A DNA stretch of 64,000 nt, from NCBI RefSeq assembly GCF_001884235.1, contig NZ_MAOI01000075.1, positions 62,001 through 126,000 on the forward strand, read 5' to 3'. The notes under the pieces are model-generated. The model worked only from the letters and a program-made list of their open reading frames with translations. It had not been told where the DNA came from and did not search any database. The DNA comes from Bacillus paramycoides (GTDB lineage: Bacteria > Bacillota > Bacilli > Bacillales > Bacillaceae_G). The position numbers were made by a program, and so were the translations under genes. Shown piece by piece: positions 28,133-36,181 of this stretch (positions are counted from its first letter, which is position 1; each line of letters starts with the position of its first letter).

Positions 28133-28226
28133 GTCGCTAATCGCGAAAAAATGGAACTTTTTAAAACCAAAGAATTGATTTTATCACAACTAAAGATTCC
28201 GAAAGAAATTATATTTATAATAATTT

Positions 28227-28562
28227 TTAAACTCCTCCATTAACTAGCTCGTTTATCGAGTTTAATTTTGAAGAAAGTCCGATAAACCATTCTTCATCTC
28301 CTGTTAATAATGCTAGATCTATAAGAAATAGGATTTGCTCCTTGTTTATTGCCTTTGATTCAGGAAGTTTTTTTACATGTTTACTTAAAAAGGACATTGT
28401 TTTACTTATTGTGTCTTTGTTGTCACATTTAACAACATTAACCTTAGCTACTTCCCCTACGTTATCAAATGATTCAATGTAACCAAGTATTAGTTCACCC
28501 TCTACTGATATTCCTCGAACCCAATCTCCTACTTTTAAAACAGGATTATTATTTGACATCAT
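28227..28562 (-). CDS. IDEAL-domain protein
   Basis: 111 residues. The C-terminus QILFLIDLALLTGDEEWFIGLSSKL matches the IDEAL domain (short helix-loop seen in Bacillus YpiB and ComK-associated proteins), while the N-terminus (VLKVGDWVRGISVEGELILGYIESF) is a small beta-rich domain. No catalytic residues are evident; IDEAL domains are protein-interaction modules. The ATG at 28562 follows AGAAGGTG. It lies downstream of saiR on the same strand behind a CTGTAATG dyad and may be part of the spxA2-saiR unit. Confidence 0.75.
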   Translation of the reverse strand: MMSNNNPVLKVGDWVRGISVEGELILGYIESFDNVGEVAKVNVVKCDNKDTISKTMSFLSKHVKKLPESKAINKEQILFLIDLALLTGDEEWFIGLSSKLNSINELVNGGV

Positions 28563-28660
28563 ACTTTTTCACCTTCTTACAAATGATTTTAGTATTAAAA
28601 CAATAAGAATAGTTCTCCATTTTTAAATAACAGTAAACAAGATATATAAAATAAATCAAA

Positions 28661-28681
28661 CTGTAATGTTTTTCATTACAT
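28661..28681. promoter_or_regulatory. SaiR-type dyad before the IDEAL gene
   Basis: TGTAATG and CATTACA flank TTTTT. It resembles the CTGTAA...TTACAG dyads around saiR and spxA2. Confidence 0.5.
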
Positions 28682-28722
28682 TTAGACATTAGAACTCCAC
28701 GGCTATATAACAATTAAGCCGT

Positions 28723-29136
28723 TTATCGTTCTTGATTGATAAGATCAACTACTTCTTTCATTGTATAGTTCTTTAAATATTCACCTAGATGTTCTTCAGC
28801 GCCTAAGAAAATAGTAAAAAGGACTTTTCGCATATTCGAACCTACAATACACTGATCGTTCGATTCTGGACATTTAGGTTGCAAAGCACCTTCTGAGGTT
28901 ATTTGATAAATATGCCAAAGGTTAACTTCACTTAAATCTTGAGCGAAAATAAATCCTCCACCAATCCCCTCTTTTGATTGTATAAACTTATGTTTTTTTA
29001 ACAAACTTAGCACTTTGCGAATGCGTACTGGGTGAACACCTGCACTTTCTGAAATAGCATTACTTGTTGACATCCGATCTGGCTGTAGAGCTAGATAAGT
29101 TAAACTGTGAATGGCCAAGGTAAAGTCACTGTTCAT
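28723..29136 (-). CDS. saiR: Rrf2-family repressor (SaiR-like)
   Basis: The ATG at 29136 follows GTAGGAGGAAG, giving 137 residues (the open frame continues 11 codons without SD). Rrf2 winged helix: DFTLAIHSLTYLALQPDRMSTSNAISESAGVHPVRIRKVLSLLKKHKFIQSKEGIGGGF, followed by a Cys pair (PKCPESNDQC) where other Rrf2 proteins hold a sensor. In B. anthracis SaiR, an Rrf2 protein, represses spxA2. The same order here (spxA2, small BA3454-type gene, saiR) on one strand supports orthology. A CTGTAA-N9-TTACAG dyad lies just upstream. Confidence 0.85.
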   Translation of the reverse strand: MNSDFTLAIHSLTYLALQPDRMSTSNAISESAGVHPVRIRKVLSLLKKHKFIQSKEGIGGGFIFAQDLSEVNLWHIYQITSEGALQPKCPESNDQCIVGSNMRKVLFTIFLGAEEHLGEYLKNYTMKEVVDLINQER

Positions 29137-29180
29137 GGTCTTCCTCCTACGATATAAATTGCTAATCACTTTTCAACATA

Positions 29181-29201
29181 CTGTAACTATAAATATTACA
29201 G
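29181..29201. promoter_or_regulatory. SaiR-type dyad before saiR
   Basis: CTGTAA and TTACAG are separated by nine bases, 45 bases upstream of the saiR start. Probably autoregulatory. Confidence 0.6.
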
Positions 29202-29361
29202 ATAGGTTTGTCAAACGTTAAGATATATATATAATTCTTACCCTGAAGAAATAAATTCCATTATATTCTATACGAGCTCACCAATGTCTATTAGTTTCAT
29301 TTAGCTTTTTGAACTATCTTTTATCTTTTATCATTTATGCTTTTTAAGTCTGAAAATAAAT

Positions 29362-29496
29362 TTAAAGATTCCATTGTTTCTTGACTTGTTCTTCTGCCAA
29401 CTGTTTAATTTTTGTCCATATCGTATCTTTACTCACAATAACATTTGTTTGGTAATTTCTATTTTTATAATTAACTGTAACAAATACTTCAATCAT
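29362..29496 (-). CDS. BA3454-type 44-residue stress-response protein
   Basis: A 44-residue product (MIEVFVTVNYKNRNYQTNVI... ending AEEQVKKQWNL) starting ATG after a GAGGAGGAAACAGGAG SD and ending TAA. The composition and ending match the BA3454-type family annotated in B. anthracis as a small stress-response protein. It is too short for routine gene calling but has excellent SD and codon structure. It sits between spxA2 and saiR on the same strand, so it is probably in their operon. Function is unknown. Confidence 0.82.
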   Translation of the reverse strand: MIEVFVTVNYKNRNYQTNVIVSKDTIWTKIKQLAEEQVKKQWNL

Positions 29497-29545
29497 CTCC
29501 TGTTTCCTCCTCTCAAAAAAACTTTTCCTTACAAAATATTACTTA

Positions 29546-29941
29546 TTAATTAGCCAATTTTTGCAATTCAATGTTCAAAAATGTCCGAACGCTACGTGGT
29601 AAAAATTTGCGAATTTCTTCCTCGTTAAAACCAATCTGTAATCTTTTTTCGTCAAGCATAATTGGCCGACGTAACATTTGAGGGTACTCAATTATTAATT
29701 TATAAAATTCATTAAGCGAAAGTGCCTCGATATTTATATTTAATTCCTGAAAAGTTTTAGATCTAGTTGAAATAATTTCAGTAGCACCATCTTCAGTTAA
29801 ACGAAGAATCGATTTAAGTTCATCGACTGTCATAGAATTTGATACGATGTTTTTTTCAATATAATCAATTTGATGTTCCTCGAGCCATGCTTTTGCTTTT
29901 CGGCATGAACCACAGCTTGCTGTCGTATATAGAATTACCAT
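29546..29941 (-). CDS. spxA2: Spx-family transcription regulator
   Basis: 131 residues of the ArsC-like Spx family: [20 protein letters not shown] contains the redox Cys10-x-x-Cys13 pair, and the RPI motif lies in [16 protein letters not shown]. Spx proteins bind the RNA polymerase alpha C-terminal domain and redirect transcription upon disulphide stress. Compared with SpxA1-type sequences it is divergent, as SpxA2 paralogues are. The adjacent BA3454-type and saiR genes match the B. anthracis spxA2 locus. The start ATG lacks a strong SD (AAAGGAG). Confidence 0.9.
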   Translation of the reverse strand: MVILYTTASCGSCRKAKAWLEEHQIDYIEKNIVSNSMTVDELKSILRLTEDGATEIISTRSKTFQELNINIEALSLNEFYKLIIEYPQMLRRPIMLDEKRLQIGFNEEEIRKFLPRSVRTFLNIELQKLAN

Positions 29942-30120
29942 ATTTTAAACACTCCTTTAATGTTTTGTATCAAATACACAATTATTTCAAGTATGGGTTA
30001 TTGAAATGTATTAAAAAAAATTACAGTTTAGAATCAAATTCACGTAATATTATTTATTCGGCAATATTTAATTTATCTTAACTATCCATTTCTTTTTAAA
30101 ATGATACTTTAATAAAATTA

Positions 30121-30139
30121 CTGTAACTACATTTTACAG
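30121..30139. promoter_or_regulatory. SaiR-type dyad upstream of spxA2, site 1
   Basis: CTGTAA and TTACAG flank seven bases, about 180 bases upstream of the spxA2 start. Confidence 0.6.
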
Positions 30140-30187
30140 ACGGTGGCAATATGCCTATACCTCACACAATTCACTTCCAAAAACCAT

Positions 30188-30210
30188 ACTGTAAATTTAA
30201 ACTTTACAGT
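30188..30210. promoter_or_regulatory. SaiR-type dyad upstream of spxA2, site 2
   Basis: ACTGTAAA and TTTACAGT flank seven bases: the best of the dyads, with 8-bp perfect arms. Confidence 0.65.
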
Positions 30211-30326
30211 TCTATTAATCAACTGTTAAATGTTGGATTTATTCTATCGACATAACAAATAGTTTTCTTTTGTGTGACTTTCCTCATAAAGTTGATGCAA
30301 ACTAATTCAATTGGACCCATTCCAAA

Positions 30327-30342
30327 TGTACTTTAAAGTACA
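30327..30342. repeat. HxlR-type half element, copy 6
   Basis: The palindrome TGTACTTTAAAGTACA is the left dyad of the longer element without its right part. Confidence 0.6.
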
Positions 30343-30398
30343 TTTTATTCATTTCTTGCTTACATGTGCTATTATGGAATATATTTAGCATAATAAAA

Positions 30399-30437
30399 AG
30401 TACGCACTTTAAAGTATTATAGGTACTAAAAAGTAAC
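30399..30437 (+). repeat. HxlR-type operator-like repeat, copy 7
   Basis: AGTACGCACTTTAAAGTATT then ATAGGTACTAAAAAGTAAC. Preceded by GTGCTATTATGGAATATATT. Confidence 0.8.
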
Positions 30438-30513
30438 ATATGAACTTTCTAGTACAGTTCTGCTCACTTCCCTCTTATATGAGTTATTATGAACTATATT
30501 TAGCACAATAAAT

Positions 30514-30551
30514 AGTACGCACTTTAAAGTGTTATAGGCACTAAAAAGGAA
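30514..30551 (+). repeat. HxlR-type operator-like repeat, copy 8
   Basis: AGTACGCACTTTAAAGTGTT then ATAGGCACTAAAAAGGAA, about 70 bases before the intact hxlR at 30619. Copies 7 and 8 lie in tandem 115 bases apart, each with a TATTATGAA-type box 25-40 bases before it. Confidence 0.8.
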
Positions 30552-30618
30552 TATTTTTAGTACCAAAACGTATTTAGCCCCAAAACTGGAATCTAAATTC
30601 ATCAAAGGAGGGTTTTTT

Positions 30619-30963
30619 ATGAAGACATACAATATTCCTGTAGAGGCGACTTTAGAAGTTATTGGTGGAAAGTGGAAAGTTGTTATTCTTTGTCATTTAA
30701 AGAAAGGAACAAAAAGAACGAGTGAATTAAAACGTTTAATGCCTGGTATTACACAAAAAATGCTAACACAGCAATTACGTGAACTAGAAGAAGACGATGT
30801 AATCCAAAGAAAAGTATATAACCAAGTACCACCGAAAGTAGAGTATTCTTTAACTGATTATGGTTGGTCTTTAGGAGCAATACTAGATTCCCTCTGCACT
30901 TGGGGAGAAGTTCATCTTGAAAAAAACGGGAACACGTCCATGCTTATTACAGCCGATGAATAA
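30619..30963 (+). CDS. HxlR-family transcriptional regulator
   Basis: 114 residues of the HxlR winged-helix family: YNIPVEATLEVIGGKWKVVILCHLKKGTKRTSELKRLMPGITQKMLTQQLRELEEDDVI, wing VPPKVEYSLTDYGWSL. Cys 25 (VILCHL) sits where quinone/thiol sensors such as YodB and CatR carry a Cys near the N-terminus, though not in the identical position. ATG start after GGAGGG. It is the best preserved of the HxlR copies here, with tandem operator-like repeats upstream, and has no co-directional enzyme beside it; its targets could be spxA2 or distant genes. Confidence 0.92.
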   Translation: MKTYNIPVEATLEVIGGKWKVVILCHLKKGTKRTSELKRLMPGITQKMLTQQLRELEEDDVIQRKVYNQVPPKVEYSLTDYGWSLGAILDSLCTWGEVHLEKNGNTSMLITADE

Positions 30964-31002
30964 TAACTGTTCCTACTATATGTGTAAATTCTATGAAGAC
31001 AT

Positions 31003-31043
31003 AAAAAAAACGGTTGAGACAATACTTGCCTCAACCGTTTTTT
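31003..31043. terminator. Bidirectional terminator between hxlR and gntR
   Basis: AAAAAACGGTTGAG pairs with CTCAACCGTTTTTT; convergent genes lie on both sides. Confidence 0.9.
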
Positions 31044-31779
31044 ATGACTCTTTATAACTTTTTGCCGTAATCACTGTTTCAAATTCAAAGGTTTCTGGCA
31101 GATGATCGGCGTAAGAATATTCGAATGTTCGTCCATCCGTCAAGTAGGCCACTTGTTCGACTCGCATTAGGAAATCCTGATTTGTTAAGTTCATAAACTG
31201 TTTTTCCCTATCATCTGGTCGAATTCCTTTGACCCTAACAACGGATGTCCCCACTTCAAGACCAAGTTTATTTTGAACGTGCGAGTATATCGACTCCTCT
31301 AAAACCGAAGCTTCAACACCTGGGATGACCGAAATAGGCATCCATGTATGCTCCATAATCGTCGGAATACTATGGATGATGCGGAGGCGGATGATTTTAT
31401 AGACGAAATCACCGACTGAAACCCCTAATTTTTCAGCAATTATTTCATCGGCACCGACAATCGTAAACTCGATGAGTTTACTTTCTACCTCACTGCCGTA
31501 AACAGCTTTTGTACCTGTTAAGGTTTGAATCATTCGTGCCTTTTCCTGCTGACGCCAGTCTTGAACCACCGTTCCACTTCCGCGCCGGCGGATGATGTAG
31601 CCGTCTCTAACTAACAGATCCAGCGCTTTTTTTATAGTAAGGGCTGAAACGCCAAATGCTTCAGCAAGGACGGGGCTACTCGGAATTTTTCCGTTGATTT
31701 TATATTCACCGTCTAAAATTTGCTGTTTAATTTTTTGATAAATGCCGAGGTATTTTACTTGAGTTGATCCACTTGCCAC
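31042..31779 (-). CDS. GntR-family (HutC/UTRA-type) regulator
   Basis: 245 residues. N-terminal GntR winged helix (YLGIYQKIKQQILDGEYKINGKIPSSPVLAEAFGVSALTIKKALDLLVRDGYIIRRRGSGTVV) and a UTRA ligand domain (residues ~85-240, with LTNQDFLMRVEQVAYLTDGR and FEYSYADHLPETFEFE). GTG start after GGAGGTAGGG. UTRA regulators bind sugars or sugar phosphates. The next gene on the same strand upstream is a Gfo/Idh/MocA dehydrogenase 31 bases away, so it probably controls that gene. Confidence 0.9.
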   Translation of the reverse strand: MASGSTQVKYLGIYQKIKQQILDGEYKINGKIPSSPVLAEAFGVSALTIKKALDLLVRDGYIIRRRGSGTVVQDWRQQEKARMIQTLTGTKAVYGSEVESKLIEFTIVGADEIIAEKLGVSVGDFVYKIIRLRIIHSIPTIMEHTWMPISVIPGVEASVLEESIYSHVQNKLGLEVGTSVVRVKGIRPDDREKQFMNLTNQDFLMRVEQVAYLTDGRTFEYSYADHLPETFEFETVITAKSYKES

Positions 31780-31810
31780 TTCCCTACCTCCTTTTATACT
31801 TAACTACCTT

Positions 31811-32872
31811 CTATTCGTTCCAATTTAAAGCTTCAAGTTTGTAAACTGAAGGTGATGGTACAGCAAATCCGTTTTCCAAGATTTCAATATTAGTTATCGC
31901 TTCTTCGTCTTTCACAAGTTTTGTTGCACCATTTACGATTGTTTCGTACGCTGCATCATAGAAACGACCGTAATCACCAAGCGGCGTTTTAATTTGTTTT
32001 TCAATCCAGTCACCGTTTGCGTTACGATATTTAGCAACTCCATAGTACATCGGTGAATCTTCACCAAATCCTGCACTCTCAGGCATAATACCCGCCTTCA
32101 GATCATTTTCCTGCTGATCTTCACCGTATTTAATAAATGATCCATTTGTTCCATGAACGATAAAGCGTGGATAATCTTTCGCTACAACATGATTGGTTTT
32201 CAATTTAATTTTCAGTTGATTTCCGTAATGTAGACCAACATCGAAATAGTTATCAACCGCACCTTCCACTTCATTATTACGAATATCGTATGTCACCGTA
32301 TCCGGACGGCCGAATAGTGAAATCATGCGGTCCATCGTATGAATACCTAAACTGTAAAATGAACCTTCTTCTTTTGGACCTTCGTGAGTGATTGAACCAG
32401 GACGGAAATAATCAATATGTGATTCAACCTCAACAATATCACCGAGGAATCCTTGTTCAACAACTTGCTTCATAGCTAAGAAATCACCATCAAAACGGCG
32501 GTTTTGGTAAGGCATAACTACCACACCTTTTTCTCGGCCTAAAGCTAATAATTCTTTAGCATGTTCAACTGTATCGCAAAATGGTTTTTCAACGATAACT
32601 GATTTCTCAGCAAGTATAACTTTTTTCGCCAATTCGTAGTGCGTATGCGCTGGCGTGCAGATCGTCACCACTTGAATTTCTTTGTCATTCAACAATTCGT
32701 CCAAATCAGTAGTGAAGTAAACACCTTTTTCCTCATATGGAGCCGCTAATTCTTCATTAATTTGGCGTGCAAAAATCATTTTTACTTTTATATTTTTACG
32801 TGTTTTTACATAAGGTAGGTGATAACGGTTCGCTGATTTTCCAAATCCAATAAAGCCCATTGTTAATGTCAT
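31811..32872 (-). CDS. Gfo/Idh/MocA-family oxidoreductase
   Basis: The ATG at 32872 has AAGGAAG nine bases upstream; TTG three codons earlier is too close to the SD. The 353-residue product has a Rossmann domain (GFIGFGKSANRYHLPY), VVTICTPAHTHYELAKKVILAEKSVIVEKPF with the catalytic EKP motif, and an alpha/beta C-terminal domain (FYSLGIHTMDRMISLFGRPD). It resembles scyllo-inositol dehydrogenase and YvaA-type enzymes, so it likely oxidises an inositol or sugar with NAD(P)+. It is the enzyme of a two-gene unit with the GntR regulator. Confidence 0.88.
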   Translation of the reverse strand: MTLTMGFIGFGKSANRYHLPYVKTRKNIKVKMIFARQINEELAAPYEEKGVYFTTDLDELLNDKEIQVVTICTPAHTHYELAKKVILAEKSVIVEKPFCDTVEHAKELLALGREKGVVVMPYQNRRFDGDFLAMKQVVEQGFLGDIVEVESHIDYFRPGSITHEGPKEEGSFYSLGIHTMDRMISLFGRPDTVTYDIRNNEVEGAVDNYFDVGLHYGNQLKIKLKTNHVVAKDYPRFIVHGTNGSFIKYGEDQQENDLKAGIMPESAGFGEDSPMYYGVAKYRNANGDWIEKQIKTPLGDYGRFYDAAYETIVNGATKLVKDEEAITNIEILENGFAVPSPSVYKLEALNWNE

Positions 32873-33234
32873 GTTCTTCAACTTCCTTGCTCATAAATTT
32901 TCGTCCCTATATTTATTATATATTTTTACAATCAAAAGTATATAGTTTTGTTTTTAAAGTTATATATTAAATGAACCTTTTGACATGCTCATTTCATTAC
33001 ATACTTTTTCAGTTTTATTCTCCATAGCTCTTATAGTTATAGAAATCCCATTCCACGAGAAATCGCAAAAGCAATTTATATTTTCAACATGCTGAAAAGC
33101 ATCTAAAATATTAAATAAAAAAGTCGAGATAGAAATCATTTTCTGATTTCTATCTCGACTTTAAGTTATGGACTTATGTCCTACCATCATTTTATTTAAA
33201 CTTGATGAGTAAAGAGCTATTAGATTACATGCTC
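32873..33234. other. Intergenic region with terminator hairpin
   Basis: AT-rich. A long stem (AAAGTCGAGATAGAAATCA pairing with its complement at 33144-33162) sits at 33120-33162. No coding sequence was found. Confidence 0.7.
33120..33162. terminator. Strong terminator downstream of the cfa fragment
   Basis: A 19-bp perfect stem with a 5-base loop and A/T runs on both sides. Confidence 0.85.
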
Positions 33235-33645
33235 TTATTCATACATATAAGAACGTGTCATAGGAATTGTATCATTAATGCCTTTTGTAAATACAAATTG
33301 ATGTAAATCAATATTACCTGTAAAGAATGAAGCTGCACATGCATTTAAATATAAGCGCCACATACGAATGAATCGTTCATCTTTCGTTTTGTGAACTTCC
33401 TCCAGTACGTTTTCAAAATTTCGAGCCCAATGCTGTAATGTTTTACCGTAATGTCTACGTAAGCTTTCAACATCAACAATGAAAAATTGTTCGTTTGTCA
33501 TGTTCGTGATTAATTCGTTAACAGCAGGAACATATCCACCAGGGAATATATATTTTTCAATCCAACCATTAGTAGCCCCACCATTAGTTGGCGAAGTAAT
33601 ACAATGAAGAAGAGAAATCCCACCGTCGTTTAGTAGTTTATTAAC
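33235..33645 (-). pseudogene. C-terminal fragment of cyclopropane-fatty-acid synthase
   Basis: The frame encodes VNKLLNDGGISLLHCITSP through YIFPGGYVPAVNELITNMTNEQFFIVDVESLRRHYGKTLQHWARNFENV and RMWRLYLNACAASFFTGNIDLHQFVFTKG, the last ~130 residues of a CFA synthase (usually ~390). The SAM-binding and substrate parts are missing. The frame upstream (MTRWCFS) is unrelated and overlaps a terminator belonging to the HxlR gene, so the break is probably a rearrangement point. Not functional. Confidence 0.85.
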
Positions 33646-33682
33646 TGAAAAACACCACCTCGTCATTAGGTGGTGTTTTCAG
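33645..33682 (-). terminator. Terminator of the HxlR gene at 33700
   Basis: CTGAAAAACACCACCT pairs with AGGTGGTGTTTTCAG (one extra A) and lies 18 bases after the HxlR stop on the minus strand. It borders the cfa fragment. Confidence 0.75.
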
Positions 33683-33699
33683 TATTACATATAGAGATT

Positions 33700-34026
33700 T
33701 CACTTAACTTTATTGTTTTTTCTATCTATGCATCGTTCTCCCCATGCGGTTAATAAATTTAATACATTTTGTAAAGACCACCCATAATCAGTTAGGGAAT
33801 ATTCTACTCGAGGGGGAATTTGTTTGTAAATTTTACGTGTAATCACACCGTCTTCTTCCAGCTCACGTAGTTGCTGCGTCAACATTCTAACAGAAATTTC
33901 AGGAATCAGCCGTTGTAACTCGCTCGTTCGCTTCGTTCCTTTAGTTAAGTGACATAAAATGACGACCTTCCACTTCCCACCGATTATTTCTAAAGTTGCT
34001 TCTATAGGTATATTATATTGTTTCAC
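33700..34026 (-). CDS. HxlR-family transcriptional regulator
   Basis: 108 residues, GTG start after GAGAGGAG. Same pattern as the HxlR at 30619: KQYNIPIEATLEIIGGKWKVVILCHLTKGTKRTSELQRLIPEISVRMLTQQLRELEEDGVI, wing QIPPRVEYSLTDYGWSL. A Cys at residue 25 (ILCHL) could sense electrophiles. Its C-terminus is shorter and basic. A degenerate operator-like sequence lies at 34095-34128 upstream. It is co-directional with the frameshifted paralogue at 34246, from which it has diverged moderately. Confidence 0.9.
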   Translation of the reverse strand: MKQYNIPIEATLEIIGGKWKVVILCHLTKGTKRTSELQRLIPEISVRMLTQQLRELEEDGVITRKIYKQIPPRVEYSLTDYGWSLQNVLNLLTAWGERCIDRKNNKVK

Positions 34027-34094
34027 GCAATCTCCTCTCCTTTTTTATAAATTCCTTATCTATTGTTGCGTAAAACTAAATAATTTTCTATACG

Positions 34095-34128
34095 GTACAT
34101 TTTAGTTCCTACAGTACAAAAAAGTACC
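34095..34128 (-). repeat. Degenerate HxlR-type operator-like repeat, copy 12
   Basis: GTACATTTTAGTTCCTACAG then TACAAAAAAGTACC: a diverged copy before the 33700 HxlR gene. Confidence 0.45.
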
Positions 34129-34205
34129 TATATTACCGAAAAGTAATTATGCCACTTAAAAACGCATTTATAAAATCTCCTTCTATAGACATTGCAAAAC
34201 AAAAA

Positions 34206-34237
34206 GAAAAAACGAACATATTTCTGTTCGTTTTTTC
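34206..34237 (-). terminator. Terminator of the frameshifted HxlR gene
   Basis: GAAAAAACGAACA pairs with TGTTCGTTTTTTC around six bases. Confidence 0.8.
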
Positions 34238-34245
34238 CTTTTTTA

Positions 34246-34597
34246 TTATTCGGCTGCTGTAATAAGCATGGACGTGTTCCCATTCTTCTCGAGATGGTAT
34301 TCTCCCCAATTACAAAGGGAATCGAGTATAGAATCTAAAGAACGACCGTAATCAGTTAAAGAATATTCTACTTTTGGTGGTACTTGGTTATACACTTCTC
34401 TATGGATTACACCATCTTCTTCTAGTTCACGTAATTGTTGTGTTAACATCTTTTGTGTAATACCAGACATTAATTGTTTTAATTCACACGTTCTCTTTTT
34501 GCCTTTCTTTAAATGACACAGTATAACTACTTTCTACTTTCCACTTTCCACCGATAACCTCTAAAGTTGCCTCCACAGGAATATTGTATGTTTTCAT
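34246..34597 (-). pseudogene. HxlR-family gene disrupted by a 7-bp tandem duplication
   Basis: ATG at 34597 with MKTYNIPVEATLEVIGGKWKV, then a shift: 34529-34549 hold three copies of a heptamer (ACTTTCT, ACTTTCC, ACTTTCC on the plus strand), one more than the intact paralogue at 30619 has, so the frame is lost and TGA follows. After the repeat the original frame resumes (CHLKKGKKRTCELKQLMSGITQK) to the normal C-terminus GNTSMLITAAE. Without the extra seven bases the length would be exactly 114 codons, as in the intact copy. The rest looks conserved, so the loss is recent or reversible. Confidence 0.88.
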
Positions 34598-34648
34598 ATA
34601 AAATCTCCTTTAATAATTTCATAAAACAATTCAGCCAAAAGTTTAAAT

Positions 34649-34687
34649 ATTACTTTTAAGTATCTATAGCACCTTAAAGTACGTACT
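34649..34687 (-). repeat. HxlR-type operator-like repeat, copy 9
   Basis: On the plus strand TTACTTTTAAGTATCTATAG then CACCTTAAAGTACGTACT: the consensus in reverse orientation. Confidence 0.75.
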
Positions 34688-34763
34688 TTTTATTGTGTTA
34701 AACATGTTTCATAATAGCATACGTAAACAGTAAATGAGTAGTACGGCACTAAAAAGTACCTGT

Positions 34764-34802
34764 ATTACTTTTTAGTATCTATAACACTTTAAAGTACGTA
34801 CT
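34764..34802 (-). repeat. HxlR-type operator-like repeat, copy 10
   Basis: TTACTTTTTAGTATCTATAA then CACTTTAAAGTACGTACT, close to consensus in reverse orientation. Confidence 0.8.
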
Positions 34803-34878
34803 TTTTATTATGTAAAATACATTTCATAATAGCATATGTAAGAGTTGAGTGAGCAATACAGTATTAGAAATTACCTAT

Positions 34879-34917
34879 GTTACCTTTAAGTACCCATCGT
34901 ACTTTAAAGTGCGTACT
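34879..34917 (-). repeat. HxlR-type operator-like repeat, copy 11
   Basis: GTTACCTTTAAGTACCCATC then GTACTTTAAAGTGCGTACT, 140 bases before the aldo/keto reductase start. Confidence 0.75.
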
Positions 34918-35056
34918 TTTTTAACTGTTTCAATACTTTTATAATGCATTTTATCAGGCGATGAAATGACATGTATTGATTTGATCAGTTTTTGATTTTC
35001 ACATCCATTCACACTGATTAATCAATTTTTAAATAAATTTTAGGAGGATATCTTTA

Positions 35057-36067
35057 ATGAGTAATTTACTACAAGAAAAAATTGGTTTTGGTACAGCACC
35101 ACTAGGTAATATGTACCGTAATATCCCAGAAGAAGAAGCAATCGCTACAGTGGATGCTGCTTGGGAAAATGGCGTTCGTTATTTTGATACAGCTCCACTT
35201 TATGGATCTGGCTTAGCGGAGATTCGTCTTGGTGAAGCACTGTCGAAAAGAAATCGGGATGATTACTTTTTAAGTACAAAAGTAGGTCGAACTATTTCAG
35301 ATGAACTTGAAGATCCATCTGCACGTGATTTAGGTGAAAAAGGCGGACTTTTCGAATTTGGTCGTAAAAATAAAATGATCAATGACTATAGCGCAGATGC
35401 AACCCTTCGCTCTATTGAGCAAAGTTTGAAACGTTTAAAAACGGATCGTCTAGACTTTGTTTTTATTCATGATTTAGCACAAGACTTTTATGGCGACGAG
35501 TGGATTTCACAATTTGAAACGGCTCGAACAGGAGCATTCCGTACGCTAACACGTTTACGTGAAGAAGGAGTCATTAAAGGTTGGGGACTTGGAGTAAACA
35601 AAGTAGAATCAATTGAACTTATGCTTGATTTGGAAGAAGCGAAGCCAAATATATCCTTGTTAGCTGGTCGTTATTCATTATTAGACCACGAGCGTGCCTT
35701 ACAACGAGTAATGCCTGCAGCTGTAAAGCATAATATGGATATTGTTGTTGGCGGCCCATATAGCTCAGGTGTTCTTGCTGGAGGTACTCACTTCGAATAC
35801 CAAAAAGCGTCACCAGAAATTATTGCAAAAGTTGAGAAAATCAAAGCTCTTACAGACCGTCACGAAATCAGCATCAAGGCTGCTGCATTGCAATTTTCAC
35901 TAGCTAATCCAGCAGTTGCTGCTGTTGTTCCTGGTGCAAGTAAACCTGAACGAATTGCAGAAGACCAAGCTGCATTGAACACAGTGATTCCAGCAGCATT
36001 CTGGGAAGAAATGCGCGAACAAAAACTAGTAGCACCTAATGCACCACTGCCAATCAACGTGAAATAA
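35057..36067 (+). CDS. Aldo/keto reductase (aldose/pyridoxal dehydrogenase-like)
   Basis: 336 residues with AGGAGG SD. AKR motifs: GFGTAPLGNMYRNIPEEEAIATVDAAWENGVRYFDTAPLYGSGLAEIRLGEAL (catalytic Asp/Tyr), FLSTKVGR (Lys), DRLDFVFIHDL (His), and a C-terminal VPGASKPERI NADP loop. It is closer to the L-fucose/D-threo-aldose dehydrogenase group than to YvgN. It is divergent from the frameshifted HxlR gene, from which tandem operator-like repeats separate it, so it was probably the target of that regulator. Confidence 0.88.
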   Translation: MSNLLQEKIGFGTAPLGNMYRNIPEEEAIATVDAAWENGVRYFDTAPLYGSGLAEIRLGEALSKRNRDDYFLSTKVGRTISDELEDPSARDLGEKGGLFEFGRKNKMINDYSADATLRSIEQSLKRLKTDRLDFVFIHDLAQDFYGDEWISQFETARTGAFRTLTRLREEGVIKGWGLGVNKVESIELMLDLEEAKPNISLLAGRYSLLDHERALQRVMPAAVKHNMDIVVGGPYSSGVLAGGTHFEYQKASPEIIAKVEKIKALTDRHEISIKAAALQFSLANPAVAAVVPGASKPERIAEDQAALNTVIPAAFWEEMREQKLVAPNAPLPINVK

Positions 36068-36181
36068 AGTGAAACTTTAATCAGTGGGGATTTTACGGGC
36101 AGACCGACTCCCCACCTCATATTCGCTGAATTTTGAGGTGAGAGTCTTATTACCCGCAAATAGCGAGATAAAAGGAGCGTA

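Larger units (their letters stand above)
29942..30618. other. Divergent intergenic region between spxA2 and hxlR
   Basis: No gene. It contains SaiR-type dyads (30121-30139 and 30188-30210) and the HxlR-type repeats 6-8 (30327-30551), listed separately. The first ~180 bases hold the spxA2 promoter. Confidence 0.7.
34598..35056. other. Region with three minus-oriented operator-like repeats
   Basis: No gene. Operator-like copies 9, 10 and 11 lie in tandem (34649-34687, 34764-34802, 34879-34917), spaced exactly 115 bases apart, each facing the frameshifted HxlR gene. The divergent aldo/keto reductase starts at 35057. Confidence 0.8.

Noticed and set aside
28031-28243. 70-codon frame after the VOC gene
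   Set aside because: It overlaps the VOC terminator and the IDEAL gene's end, and has no SD.
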